Shown in pieces: positions 16,704-24,929 of a DNA stretch of 36,298 nt (the first letter of the stretch is position 1; each line of letters opens with the position of its first letter). The notes under the pieces are model-generated. The model saw only the letters and a list, made by a program, of their open reading frames with translations, had not been told where the DNA came from and ran no database searches. The position numbers and the translations under genes are program-made. The stretch spans positions 1 to 36,298 of the forward strand of contig JAQGPC010000173.1 of NCBI GenBank assembly GCA_028293285.1, written 5' to 3'. Source of the DNA: Pedosphaera sp. Its GTDB lineage: Bacteria; Verrucomicrobiota; Verrucomicrobiia; Limisphaerales; Pedosphaeraceae.

Positions 16704-17521
16704 ACCTGCTTCTGTCCCACTACATGAATGTCCGAGCAAAGCGATGGAAAAAACCGCAACAGCTTCTCGGAAACAATGGCCGCAGCATTCACGAGCGGCA
16801 TAGGCAGTGACGCCAGGGCTTTGCTCTTACGACCGATAAAATTCCGGCCATACGTACCTACGACTTTGAATTGGTTCCACTCCATCATTTGTTGAAGATC
16901 GCGGATGATTGGTTCACGAACGTGTCCGCGATAGACGGGGTCGCCTTCGTCATACCAGGCATGCAGGACGGGGAAATTATTACGTCCCATCAAAACATAA
17001 GCGCGCTTCCGAATGTTCACGGCATTGGGCGTGGCCAGGACGAGCAAGCCGTTGGGACGAAGAATGCGATAAATTTCCCGGAATAGTCGTTTGGGCGAAT
17101 TGTGCCAATGCTCCAGGCTGTGGAAGCAGGTGATGACATCCACGCTGGCATCGGGAAGTGGGATCGGTTCCTCGACAAAATTCTTCGTGATGATTTTGAT
17201 GCCAAGCTGGCCCTGAAAAAGCTTTAAAACCTTTATTTCCTCGGGCCGCTGCCCGTAGAGCACGCCGCCGCCCCCGCCAAAATCATCAATGAGTGTGACA
17301 TCCATGCCGAGCTTGCGAACCATGGGGCCGAAAATGGAAAGGCCGGCTCCTAAATCAACGAGATGCTTGCCGGATTGCAAGGCGCCGTGCCGGGCGAGCA
17401 TCTCTAAATAAAAGGTGTTGCGATCGTCCAAGGAAGGTTCCTGGGGATGACCGGCAAAGATCGGCTGGATCGATTCCCGATAAATCCGCTGATAATCAGC
17501 ACTGTTGTGGGAGGTGCTCAT
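16700..17521 (-). CDS. Class I SAM-dependent methyltransferase
   Basis: A 273-residue protein. Motif I reads HLVDLGAGLSIFGPMV (about residues 57-72), strand 2 ends in LIDDFGGGG, and VDVITCFHSLEHWHNSPKR is the motif IV/post-IV region of Methyltransf_11 enzymes, followed by LRPNGLLVLATPN. The remaining C-terminal 70 residues look like a lid or acceptor part. It overlaps both neighbours by 4 nt, with the FAD protein upstream and the GT4 downstream, so the three are likely translated together. Substrate probably a glycan sugar; not determinable from sequence. Confidence 0.84.
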   Translation of the reverse strand: MSTSHNSADYQRIYRESIQPIFAGHPQEPSLDDRNTFYLEMLARHGALQSGKHLVDLGAGLSIFGPMVRKLGMDVTLIDDFGGGGGVLYGQRPEEIKVLKLFQGQLGIKIITKNFVEEPIPLPDASVDVITCFHSLEHWHNSPKRLFREIYRILRPNGLLVLATPNAVNIRKRAYVLMGRNNFPVLHAWYDEGDPVYRGHVREPIIRDLQQMMEWNQFKVVGTYGRNFIGRKSKALASLPMPLVNAAAIVSEKLLRFFPSLCSDIHVVGQKQV

Positions 17522-18861
17522 TTGTTCGCGTTTTCGTTGCTGATTTGTTCCGCGGCGCTCTTGCCGTCCAACATGGCATCTTCCATACCGCCATAATTCC
17601 AGCCGCCCCAGCGTCCGCCGTTGAGAATTCCATTTTGGTTCAGGAAATTGAGGACGAAGCTGCGGGATTGTTCGTAATTTTTATCGAACACCACATATGC
17701 GTAAGGAATCTGGCAAAGATCCATGAACAGGATTTCGTCCTGCTCCGACAGAATGCGGGCACGCTTCAAATCGGCGAGGACCCGTTCCTTGAGTTTCTCA
17801 GGTTCCTTGAGGAGTTCGCTGGCTCCGCCGGACATTTCCACATAATAACTGCGGCAACCCGGCGGCGCGGCTTCCTTGTGAACCGCGGAGTAGGAACCGG
17901 CGCGGTAGAAAACGTAATCCGGCTCCGGGAAATATATCCAATGATAATCGCTGGCAACATCACCGGTGCCACGCACTCCGATATCAAAGTAATGCACAGT
18001 GGTGGCGCGCAGTTTTTGAGTGGCAGCGAGAACTTCCTCCGGAGCATCTTCGAGGATGGAAATAAATTTGACCAGCGGCATGGTGTTAACGAGGCGTTGG
18101 AAGCGCACTGTTTTGCCATTGGAAAGCGTGGCAGTTTTATTGCGGAGATTCACGCTGGTGACGTCCGTTCCGTAAAGTGGCTGTTGCTTCAGCGCATTGA
18201 CAAAGGCGCGCGGCAGGGAACCGATGCCGCCCTCGCGGGGATAGACAAACTTGGCATTGTATCCGAGGGATTCCTTGGAGAAGCCAAGGGCGCCCTTGAG
18301 GACATCTTCAGTGGAAGGACGCGGAATGAAACGATCCGCATAATCAGGCATCATTTCCGTCAGGTTGACGCCGAGCAATTTCTGGTTGTAAGGAACCATG
18401 AAATGTTTAGCGATCCCTTCGCCGAAGGCCCGGACGATCCATTCGTAGAAATTGGTCGGGGGCGCGGTTTCAGCCTTTTGGCCGAAGTCTTCAGGATGTT
18501 TGGCTTTGAGCAGGCCGACGAGGCATTCGAGAACGACTTCGCGTGGCAGGCCATGGGTGTTCGCTTGAAAAGGGTAAAGCGTGAAAACGCCATGGGAGAA
18601 AATGACCGCCCGGCGTTCGTACTCCACGAGTTTGTTGGGCAGGAGTTTGTTCACCAACTCCTTCATGTATGGATTGCGGAGGTGAAGCCAATGACCGGTG
18701 CCGTCGCAGAGGAAGGAGTTAAGCCGGATACGCGTGCGGACAATGCCACCGGGTTCCGATTCCCTTTCCACGAGCAGATAGTTGCAGTTGCGGTCAAGAT
18801 GATAGGCGCAGGAAAGGCCGGTAAGGCCTGCGCCGATAATGACCACGGGGTAATCTTCCAT
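17518..18861 (-). CDS. FAD-dependent amine-oxidase-fold protein (UDP-galactopyranose mutase / protoporphyrinogen oxidase-like)
   Basis: Start set at ATG 18861 (MEDYPVVIIGAGLTG), 4 nt after the upstream stop; an in-frame ATG at 18912 would overlap that gene and precede the Rossmann fold by an unusual leader. The protein has 447 residues. The dinucleotide-binding GxGxxG is Gly10-Gly15, with the ribose-binding acid in VERE (Glu32 or Glu34) and the second FAD motif GG-x-VRT. The C-terminal GRWGGWNYGGMEDAMLDGKSAA is the usual FAD-closing helix. YPFQANTHGLP resembles the substrate-side strand of UDP-galactopyranose mutase relatives. In glycan clusters such proteins may isomerise a nucleotide sugar ring or oxidise a sugar; the true reaction is not established. 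It overlaps the methyltransferase by 4 nt. Confidence 0.75.
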   Translation of the reverse strand: MEDYPVVIIGAGLTGLSCAYHLDRNCNYLLVERESEPGGIVRTRIRLNSFLCDGTGHWLHLRNPYMKELVNKLLPNKLVEYERRAVIFSHGVFTLYPFQANTHGLPREVVLECLVGLLKAKHPEDFGQKAETAPPTNFYEWIVRAFGEGIAKHFMVPYNQKLLGVNLTEMMPDYADRFIPRPSTEDVLKGALGFSKESLGYNAKFVYPREGGIGSLPRAFVNALKQQPLYGTDVTSVNLRNKTATLSNGKTVRFQRLVNTMPLVKFISILEDAPEEVLAATQKLRATTVHYFDIGVRGTGDVASDYHWIYFPEPDYVFYRAGSYSAVHKEAAPPGCRSYYVEMSGGASELLKEPEKLKERVLADLKRARILSEQDEILFMDLCQIPYAYVVFDKNYEQSRSFVLNFLNQNGILNGGRWGGWNYGGMEDAMLDGKSAAEQISNENANK

Positions 18862-18865
18862 AATG

Positions 18866-19777
18866 CTACTCAGAATTTTTAAATTTAAATAATAAGTTGC
18901 GGAGCAGTTCATATCCCCGCAATGGGATCAGTCGCTTCAACGCTTCCTTGCCCATATAGAGGAAACGGGAGTTATGCGATTCGAGTATGTTGAGAAATTT
19001 TTTATCATTCGTGAAGCGGTTGATGGGAATGGTTTCAAGGGCGATGAGGTCTATTTTTTTGTTGTAGCCCCAACGCATGGTGCGGATGGCCTGCACCCCG
19101 AGTTCCAGCGAAGCCTCGCGGATGCGGGCGTTGAGATATCCGCCCGGCGGAGAAAAGATCAGGGGTTTGACGCCGGTGATGTCGTACAAAATTTGTTGCG
19201 AGAGGGTGATTTGCCGCCGAATTTCCTCCTGGGGTGACAAGTCGAGCCGCTGGTGTTCATGGCTGTGAAAACCCACCGCGTGGCCGGCATCCGCCAGCTT
19301 GCGGACCTGGGCATTGGTGATATAACCCGGCTTGTTCAGCTTGGAGGTGGGAATGAAGAACACGCCCTGGCAATTGTTTTTTTGCAGAAGTGGAAAAACG
19401 ATTTCGTAGTGGTCATACGTGCCATCGTCAAAGGTTAGAATATATTTATTTCCAGACTGTATGGGATTACGAATCAACTCATCTATTTTCAGGTTCTGGA
19501 AGCCTTTGGCATTCAGCATCGCGATATGGCGCGCCAATTGATCCGGCGAAACGGTATAAAAATCGTTCCCTCCCGCAGAATCGCTCTCTCGAACTTTATG
19601 ATACGTGAAGAGGAAGATCATGCTTTTGCGAAAAAAAGATGTCTGGCGCCGGGTTGTTCCCTGGAATAATGCTTGAAAGAGCCAAGTGAAACGCAGCCCG
19701 GCCAGAACATAATATAACCCAGCAATAGCGGAAGCTTTCAGGCAGCGCCGATAAAAATTTGGAGACGACTTTAACAA
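18866..19777 (-). CDS. Polysaccharide deacetylase (NodB homology domain)
   Basis: A 303-residue protein. The NodB motifs are clear: motif 1 TFDDG (Asp117 as base, Asp118 as metal ligand), motif 2 HSHEH (His171 and His175 as metal ligands) and motif 3 SPPGGYLN, with Ser where many members have Arg. Residues 15-38 are hydrophobic (AIAGLYYVLAGLRFTWLF) and may act as a membrane anchor or uncleaved signal, placing the enzyme at or across the inner membrane. It probably removes N-acetyl groups from amino sugars of the lipid-linked or exported glycan, in the manner of PgaB or IcaB relatives. It sits between the GT2 gene and the FAD protein; the gap to the latter is 4 nt. Confidence 0.87.
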   Translation of the reverse strand: MLKSSPNFYRRCLKASAIAGLYYVLAGLRFTWLFQALFQGTTRRQTSFFRKSMIFLFTYHKVRESDSAGGNDFYTVSPDQLARHIAMLNAKGFQNLKIDELIRNPIQSGNKYILTFDDGTYDHYEIVFPLLQKNNCQGVFFIPTSKLNKPGYITNAQVRKLADAGHAVGFHSHEHQRLDLSPQEEIRRQITLSQQILYDITGVKPLIFSPPGGYLNARIREASLELGVQAIRTMRWGYNKKIDLIALETIPINRFTNDKKFLNILESHNSRFLYMGKEALKRLIPLRGYELLRNLLFKFKNSE

Positions 19778-19810
19778 GCCAGTTCATCATGAAAAACCGC
19801 CAGAACAAGT

Positions 19811-20647
19811 TCAGTAACGCCCCCGCCAGAGCGCTGTTGGTTTCGTTACATGATGAACGATGCGCTGGTTGGGGGAGGCAAAGGAATACAAGGCATAATC
19901 GAAGGGCTTTTGCGAATAAGCGCCACTGGCGAGCATGCGTAAACGATGATATTGAATGATCAAAGGAGACAAGGTTTTGACCCAGGCGGGCGTCATCTGG
20001 ATTTTTTCCGCCTTTTCGCGCAAGGCATTTGGCTTGAGATTCATGTTCTCACCAGTTTCAGTAAATGCCGAAGTGAAATGCCGTAGAACGCCCACCGACA
20101 CGCCGCGATTGACCAATTCCAGCAGCCAAAACATGTCCCCAAGGTCACGCCACTTGGTATCGAAGTAAAGCCCAAAATCCTGAACGGTCCGTCTGCGTAT
20201 GAACACGGCACAGGTCAGTACCGAGAACCGAATCCAGATATGATTCTTGAGGGGAACAAGCGAGGGGCGGTGGCAGATGTAATCACCGTTTGTATCCACC
20301 ACGACGGTATCAGAGAGGACCACATCCACCTTGGGATGGGCTTGAAAATAATCGTAAACCGCTTTTAGTGCGCCGGGGAGATATTGTTCATCGCAATTCA
20401 GGTAAGTGAGGATTTCGCCTTGGGCGCGTTGGTAACCGCGATTGACGGCGTCGTACATGCCTTTGTCTTTTTCAATGAAAGCGCGCACGCGAGTGTCATG
20501 CGGCAGCCAGTCCTGGGTGCCATCGTCCGAGCAGGAATCCTGCACGATGTGTTCAAGGCTTACCCCTTCCTGGTCAGCCACAGAAGGGATGCAGAGCTTA
20601 AGCCATTTGGAATTGCGAAAACTAGGGGTGACGATTGAGAAATTCAC
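19811..20647 (-). CDS. Glycosyltransferase, GT2 family; paralogue of the gene at 9878-10705
   Basis: A 278-residue GT-A enzyme starting MNFSIVTPSF. It carries VQDSCSDDGT and YLNCDEQYLPGAL in the same places as its paralogue. Residues 40-71 are identical to residues 39-70 of that protein, while the second half keeps only islands such as HFTSAF, QYHRLR and QKPFDYALYS. Many of the codons in the identical stretch differ at synonymous positions, so the identity reflects selection on the donor site and not a recent copy. The 4-nt overlap with the upstream GT4 stop suggests coupled translation. It probably uses the same nucleotide sugar as the paralogue on another acceptor (inference). Confidence 0.85.
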   Translation of the reverse strand: MNFSIVTPSFRNSKWLKLCIPSVADQEGVSLEHIVQDSCSDDGTQDWLPHDTRVRAFIEKDKGMYDAVNRGYQRAQGEILTYLNCDEQYLPGALKAVYDYFQAHPKVDVVLSDTVVVDTNGDYICHRPSLVPLKNHIWIRFSVLTCAVFIRRRTVQDFGLYFDTKWRDLGDMFWLLELVNRGVSVGVLRHFTSAFTETGENMNLKPNALREKAEKIQMTPAWVKTLSPLIIQYHRLRMLASGAYSQKPFDYALYSFASPNQRIVHHVTKPTALWRGRY

Positions 20648-21960
20648 TGGGATTGCGGGGTCGAAGCGGAGCTGGCGGACAACGCCGGGGTTAAAGTCGG
20701 GCTTGTGGCAGCCAGGCAGCCGGTTGTTTCAATGCTACGAAAGGCTTCTGCCAGCCCGGTCAAATATTGTTCGAGGCTGAATTGCCTAAGGAAAATCTCG
20801 CGAAAGGATTCGGGCGGTTCGCCGATGAGGCAGTTCAACAAGGTGCCGGCAATCTGTTGCGGAGAGCGTATATCCACCAAATAATTATAATTCTTCGGCA
20901 ATAACTCGGGAATGGAGCGCCAACGGGTGGTAAGAATGGGAAGTCCGAAAGCCATGGCTTCAATCAGGTTTACCGGTTGGTTTTCATTTTGATAATAGGT
21001 GGGGAAACAAAAGAGATCAGCGTCACGCAACGCCGCTTCCTTCTGAAACCCCGAGAGAAAGCCGAGGTAACGGATGCTTTGCCGGTCCGCGAGTGCGGCC
21101 AAAATGCGATTAAACTCTGCTTGTTCGTCCGAATCTAGAAAATTACCCACGGCAATCAATTGCATTTTCAGTGGTGAATTGGTTTCAGCCAATTTTTTAT
21201 TGGCGAGCAGAACACCTTCAATGGAATCGAACAAGCCTTTTTCCCGGGTGCAGTGAGCAAGGTAGAAAACCTTGAAAGTTTGCGGGTCATCACCTGTGTT
21301 TTCCAAGTCAGCGGGCGCGAGGGTTTGGCCGGCTGCCAGCTTTTTTCGGGCGGCAAAGCGGGCGCGACGGCGAGGCAGGACAGTGGTTTCAAAGCTGGGG
21401 CAAGGGTCGGGAATGCCGTTGCTTACGACGCGAATTTGTTTGGGCAGGAGTTTTTCCGCATCTGCCCGATTGTATTTGGAGAGAACGATGCTCATGTCCA
21501 CATCCTTCATGCGGTCATAGGTGAATGACCGGGCGCGGCTTTGGACATGAGTTTCGAGCCATTTGGCGAGGCCCGCAGCGTGCCAGTGGAGGATGATTTT
21601 TTTGTAAAACGGACGGCAAAGAAGCATGACCAGCCAGTCACGATATAAAGCGGAACGTTTGCCGGGCGCGGGAATGAAATAGAGGGTGTCCACACCATAA
21701 CGGAAGTGGCACCAGATGGCCTGAATGCAAAATCCAATGAGGAGGAAGAGCTTGCCAGGCCGAAAATTGCCAATGTCTTCAAGTTGTTTAGAGACCTGAG
21801 CGTTTACGTGATAGCAAGTAATCCCATAGGGGGAAGTTTTTGCAATTCCCGAGCGATGGGATTGCCGATGATCACCACCAAAGCCATTCAACATGAGTTG
21901 AACCATGTAGCTTTGGCCGTGATGCGGCGGCGGTGTATGAGCAAAAACGAGCAGCTTCAT
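20644..21960 (-). CDS. Glycosyltransferase, GT4 family
   Basis: A 438-residue protein beginning MKLLVFAHTPPPHHGQSYM, a typical first strand and glycine-rich loop. IILHWHAAGLAKWLE and VSNGIPD mark the end of the acceptor domain and the hinge. The donor domain starts at KVFYLAHCTREKGLFDSIEG, where the Arg-Glu-Lys-Gly block is the usual diphosphate contact. YYQNENQPVNLIEAMAFGLPI contains the E-x7-E pair. About 30 Ser/Thr/Ala-rich residues at the C-terminus look disordered. An insertion rich in Arg and Ala (PRRRARFAARKK) lies before the donor domain. The 3' end overlaps the GT2 gene by 4 nt. Role: glycan chain assembly at the cytosolic membrane face. Confidence 0.86.
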   Translation of the reverse strand: MKLLVFAHTPPPHHGQSYMVQLMLNGFGGDHRQSHRSGIAKTSPYGITCYHVNAQVSKQLEDIGNFRPGKLFLLIGFCIQAIWCHFRYGVDTLYFIPAPGKRSALYRDWLVMLLCRPFYKKIILHWHAAGLAKWLETHVQSRARSFTYDRMKDVDMSIVLSKYNRADAEKLLPKQIRVVSNGIPDPCPSFETTVLPRRRARFAARKKLAAGQTLAPADLENTGDDPQTFKVFYLAHCTREKGLFDSIEGVLLANKKLAETNSPLKMQLIAVGNFLDSDEQAEFNRILAALADRQSIRYLGFLSGFQKEAALRDADLFCFPTYYQNENQPVNLIEAMAFGLPILTTRWRSIPELLPKNYNYLVDIRSPQQIAGTLLNCLIGEPPESFREIFLRQFSLEQYLTGLAEAFRSIETTGCLAATSPTLTPALSASSASTPQSQ

Positions 21961-22058
21961 GGAATGCCAATTGGAGCCAGCAGGACAAAAATGAATCTTA
22001 TATGAAAGTCTTTCGCGCCATTTTAATGGGGCAAACGAAACAAGGGAAGATTTTTATT

Positions 22059-22076
22059 GGAGAATGCAAATTCTCC
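22059..22076. repeat. Perfect 7-bp inverted repeat, possible weak terminator
   Basis: GGAGAAT and ATTCTCC are separated by GCAA in the 135-bp gap between the methyltransferase (stop at 22096) and the GT4 gene. It lies 20 nt downstream of the methyltransferase on the minus strand. The bases after the hairpin are A-rich rather than T-rich on that strand, so it may instead be an attenuator, mRNA 3' stabiliser or operator. Confidence 0.4.
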
Positions 22077-22095
22077 TGCTGTTTCAATTTGCCTG

Positions 22096-22779
22096 CTAAC
22101 TGACCGAATTCGAATAGATCGTAAAATTATAGCCCCAGAAACTTAAATCTTTCAGGTGCGAGAAATGGGAGCGCTTTTCAATGGCCTCCCGGCATTTTGG
22201 ATGGTGATAAATAATCCAGATGGGCCGTGGGTGGGCTTGGAGCGATGTGGAAATATTGCAGAGGACCTTTTCCAGAATGGTTTCATCAAATGGATTAAAC
22301 ATGAAGAAAACATTTTCCTCCTTGCCGATGGGGTAATCGGTGACATCAGCTTCCACAATATGAAATTCAGGGCGGGCCTTGGATTTGGCTTGAAAAGAAG
22401 CAATATTTTTGCGGGCTATGGTGCATAATTCGTGGGCAAATTCCACGCCTTTAACCGCTTTAAATCCAAATGGAGCCGCGACGAAAAGCACCCGTCCCTT
22501 GCCGCACCCCAAGTCGAGGAGGACGCTATCGGCAGGAAAGAGCGGGCAGGTGGCTTTTAACAGCTTTCTCAGAGGCACGACCCGCGTCGGTTGATAGCTA
22601 TTTCCACGTTCCTTGTTGCCGCCGGTGACGGTTAATTCGAGGGGGTCTGACCAGGCGCAGGTCTCCAAGCCATAAACAACGTCAAATAATCGGTCAACTG
22701 TAAGTACATAAAGTTTGACAGCCGCTGTCCAGGGCCCTTGACGGGAAAGTAAAGTTTTCAGCCTGTCGAAAACAGCCAT
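22096..22779 (-). CDS. Class I SAM-dependent methyltransferase
   Basis: A 227-residue protein. Motif I reads LLDLGCGKGRVLFVA at about residues 88-102, strand 2 ends in VKGVEFAHEL, and VFFMFNPFDETILE holds the NPF-type motif IV, an arrangement also found in small-molecule and protein N-methyltransferases of the DOT1-like branch. The N-terminal 85 residues form a mixed helical part not recognised. It starts at ATG 22779, 15 nt downstream of the FemAB-like gene. Acceptor unknown; a sugar or amino-sugar of the local glycan is the simplest guess. Confidence 0.8.
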   Translation of the reverse strand: MAVFDRLKTLLSRQGPWTAAVKLYVLTVDRLFDVVYGLETCAWSDPLELTVTGGNKERGNSYQPTRVVPLRKLLKATCPLFPADSVLLDLGCGKGRVLFVAAPFGFKAVKGVEFAHELCTIARKNIASFQAKSKARPEFHIVEADVTDYPIGKEENVFFMFNPFDETILEKVLCNISTSLQAHPRPIWIIYHHPKCREAIEKRSHFSHLKDLSFWGYNFTIYSNSVS

Positions 22780-22794
22780 AGCAGCAATTCTACC

Positions 22795-23823
22795 TTAAGA
22801 AGCAGCCCGCTTTCCCCGTCCGAACCGCTTTAATTTCCAGCCGATTTTTAAAATTCCCTGTGTTATGCGCGGAGCGGAAGAGCGCAATTGGGAAATTACG
22901 CGGTACCTGGACTTGCTGAACAAGGGCACCGAAGTTTGAACCCCGCCGAATTTTTGCTTGAATTCCATGGTTCCGACCATGTTGTAGGATTTAATCCCCC
23001 GATTTTTCCAATACTTCATCGCGTGCCACTGGAGCAGTTCGTTGGGTAAAAGTTTCTGATGCTCACGCCAACTGGCACCGCCCCAAAAAAAAGCGTGATG
23101 GTTCATTCCGGGGAAAATTCCGGTGGCAATGCAACGGCCCTCCAAGTCCCTTGCGCGGAGTAACAGTAATGTTCCGGTGGGATGAACGTGTTGAATCAAT
23201 GCCCGCACCCGTTCCAGACCGAAATGGGGGACTCGTCCTTGCTTGGCAAAAACATCCTCAAGCTGATTGCTGTAATCATCAGCAAATCCCATATCCTGTG
23301 CTTCTTCAATCACGATCCCATTTTTCTCCGCCTTTCGAATGCTCCAACGGCAGGTTTTGCTCATGTTCTCGAAAAGTTTGTCCTCGGTTTGTGTGAGATC
23401 AATTTCGATGGTGTGATTAAGCACAGGGTTGGAACCGATGCCTTGGAGGTCTTCCGACTTCATTCCCATATCAACCACCTCCAAGTGCATGCATCCCAAG
23501 GTGCTGAATGCAAAGTGAGGCAGCGCCTCGGCAGCAATGCGACGTGAAACTGAATCCGATAAATTAAAACCCATGTAGGGGGAAGACCACCCCCGGAAGG
23601 GGCTTCCCAGGATTTTTAACTTAAATTTCCGGACCAGCATGCCCGCGAAATAACCCAGTGTGGACTCTCCTTCCTTTAAGGCTGCCAATACAGGTTCGCC
23701 GTTCTGGCTGGCGACAAGAAATGAGAGCCAGGCAGAAGTTTGAAAAACATTTCTATCCTGGAAGGTGGCCAGTTTTTTATCCCAATCCCGCGGTTGAAAA
23801 TCGATACGTTCGAACTTGGCCAT
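22795..23823 (-). CDS. FemAB-like GNAT acyltransferase (Acetyltransf_6 type)
   Basis: A 342-residue protein. The length and block order fit the two-GNAT-fold FemAB/BioF2-like group: VFQTSAWLSFL near residue 26, a first lobe with GSPFRGWSSPYMGF, then KTCRWSIRKAEKNGIVIEEA, the typical K-x-R-x-x-I-R-K helix, and a second lobe with ATGIFPGMNHHAFFWGGAS and KSYNMVGTMEFKQKFG near the C-terminus. In this group the last block is the most conserved. The protein likely adds an acyl or aminoacyl group to an amino sugar of a surface glycan, or to peptidoglycan-related material. It heads the ten-gene minus-strand array; the 239-bp divergent gap to 24063 should hold its promoter. Confidence 0.8.
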   Translation of the reverse strand: MAKFERIDFQPRDWDKKLATFQDRNVFQTSAWLSFLVASQNGEPVLAALKEGESTLGYFAGMLVRKFKLKILGSPFRGWSSPYMGFNLSDSVSRRIAAEALPHFAFSTLGCMHLEVVDMGMKSEDLQGIGSNPVLNHTIEIDLTQTEDKLFENMSKTCRWSIRKAEKNGIVIEEAQDMGFADDYSNQLEDVFAKQGRVPHFGLERVRALIQHVHPTGTLLLLRARDLEGRCIATGIFPGMNHHAFFWGGASWREHQKLLPNELLQWHAMKYWKNRGIKSYNMVGTMEFKQKFGGVQTSVPLFSKSRYRVISQLRSSAPRITQGILKIGWKLKRFGRGKRAAS

Positions 23824-24062
23824 TGGTTTAATGGTTATATAAATAAGTCCGAAAGGCCAATGATAATTTTCCCCAGAGTTGTTGGTTGACCACCGGAGAC
23901 AAATGGTTTCCCGAGGATTGGGAAGGAGAGTCTGGCAGATTGATGGGATTATTCGTGCCTTTTCTCCCGACGTTTCTTATTTATCAGGGAATGAACTTTC
24001 AAATGAGAAAGTCCGGTCTGCGGCATTGTTAAATATTCCCGGTCCTGCACTTACGTGAATTC

Positions 24063-24833
24063 ATGAAAGAATTTAACCTGCTGGGCACACCATTGCTGGC
24101 GACCACGTATAATGAACTCGCCGCGAATTGCCAGGCGTGGGCTCGTGGGTCGGTGTGTGTGTCCATGGAATTTGCCAACACACAGATCGTGACGATGCGG
24201 CGGCATGAGCCGGATTTTTTGGAGACGACCAGCGCTTACGATTATTTTATTCCCGACGGGATGCCCTTGATTTGGTGCCTGAACCGGGCCGGAGCGGGAT
24301 TGCAAGACCGGGTTTATGGGCCGACGTTCATGCGGGAATTTTTATCCAAGGCGCCAAAGGAATATACGCACTACTTACTGGGCGGTTCGGCGGAAAGCGG
24401 AGTGCGAATACAGGAACTGTTTAAGAAGTTGAATCCCGGGATTCGATTTGTAGGAGGCTTTCACGGTAAATGCAGGGTGGACGGGATGCTGGATGGAAAG
24501 GCAGAGCAGGAGGTGATGGCCGAACTGGGGCGGCTTTCGCCGGATTTTATCTGGGTGGGATTCGGAACACCAAAGCAGCAGGCATGGACAAAACTGCACA
24601 AGCATTTGATCAAGCGCGGGGTAATTCTGACGGTGGGATTTGCGTTCGATGTGAACGCAGGCATGAAGCCTGACGCGCCGCTCTGGATGCAGCGCCTGGG
24701 TTTGACATGGGTATTCCGGTTGTTATCTGAACCGAGGCGGCTGGCCACGCGGTATGCGAAATATAATTTCCTGTTTCTTTGGTATTTGCTTTGGGATGGA
24801 ATGCGCGGGCGGGCGGTGAAAGAGGGAAGATAG
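24063..24833 (+). CDS. WecG/TagA/CpsF-family glycosyltransferase (GT26)
   Basis: A 256-residue protein. It has the family blocks in order: an N-terminal Asn-bearing strand (FANTQIV), IPDGMPLIW with the likely catalytic Asp65, RVYGPTFM, HYLLGGSAES, WVGFGTPKQQAW near residues 166-177, and VGFAFDVNAG. The basic, aromatic C-terminal tail (about 205-256, rich in Arg, Tyr and Trp) is the part that in TagA relatives contacts the membrane. Role: inverting transfer of an N-acetyl amino sugar (often ManNAcA, ManNAc or glucose) to a polyprenol-diphosphate-linked sugar, usually the second step of a glycan repeat. It is transcribed alone on the plus strand and faces the terminator at 24844-24882. It closes the glycan island. 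Confidence 0.9.
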   Translation: MKEFNLLGTPLLATTYNELAANCQAWARGSVCVSMEFANTQIVTMRRHEPDFLETTSAYDYFIPDGMPLIWCLNRAGAGLQDRVYGPTFMREFLSKAPKEYTHYLLGGSAESGVRIQELFKKLNPGIRFVGGFHGKCRVDGMLDGKAEQEVMAELGRLSPDFIWVGFGTPKQQAWTKLHKHLIKRGVILTVGFAFDVNAGMKPDAPLWMQRLGLTWVFRLLSEPRRLATRYAKYNFLFLWYLLWDGMRGRAVKEGR

Positions 24834-24843
24834 AAAACAAAAA

Positions 24844-24882
24844 TCCGGACAGTGCTGCTCGGGTGAGCTTTCACTGTCCGGA
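24844..24882 (-). terminator. Rho-independent terminator of amidase-like copy 1
   Basis: Perfect 11-bp arms TCCGGACAGTG (24844-24854) and CACTGTCCGGA (24872-24882) enclose a nested GCTC/GAGC stem. Read on the minus strand the hairpin is followed by TTTTTGTTTTC. It begins 48 nt after the stop of the amidase-like gene. The same structure occurs at 27866-27907 and 29402-29443. It could also stop read-through from the GT26 gene on the other strand, but there it has no T-tract. Confidence 0.85.
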
Positions 24883-24929
24883 CTGAGATTCAGCTTTAAC
24901 CGGGAATCAGACCCGGCTTTGACGCTTAA

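Noticed and set aside
17545..18882. Long plus-strand open frame opposite the FAD-dependent protein
   Set aside because: It is antisense to a gene with clear FAD motifs and shows no domain; its length follows from the codon bias of the real gene.
23995..24012. Short ACTTTC/GAAAGT inverted repeat in the divergent gap before the GT26 gene
   Set aside because: Only 6 bp and a single copy; could be an operator but this is within chance expectation.
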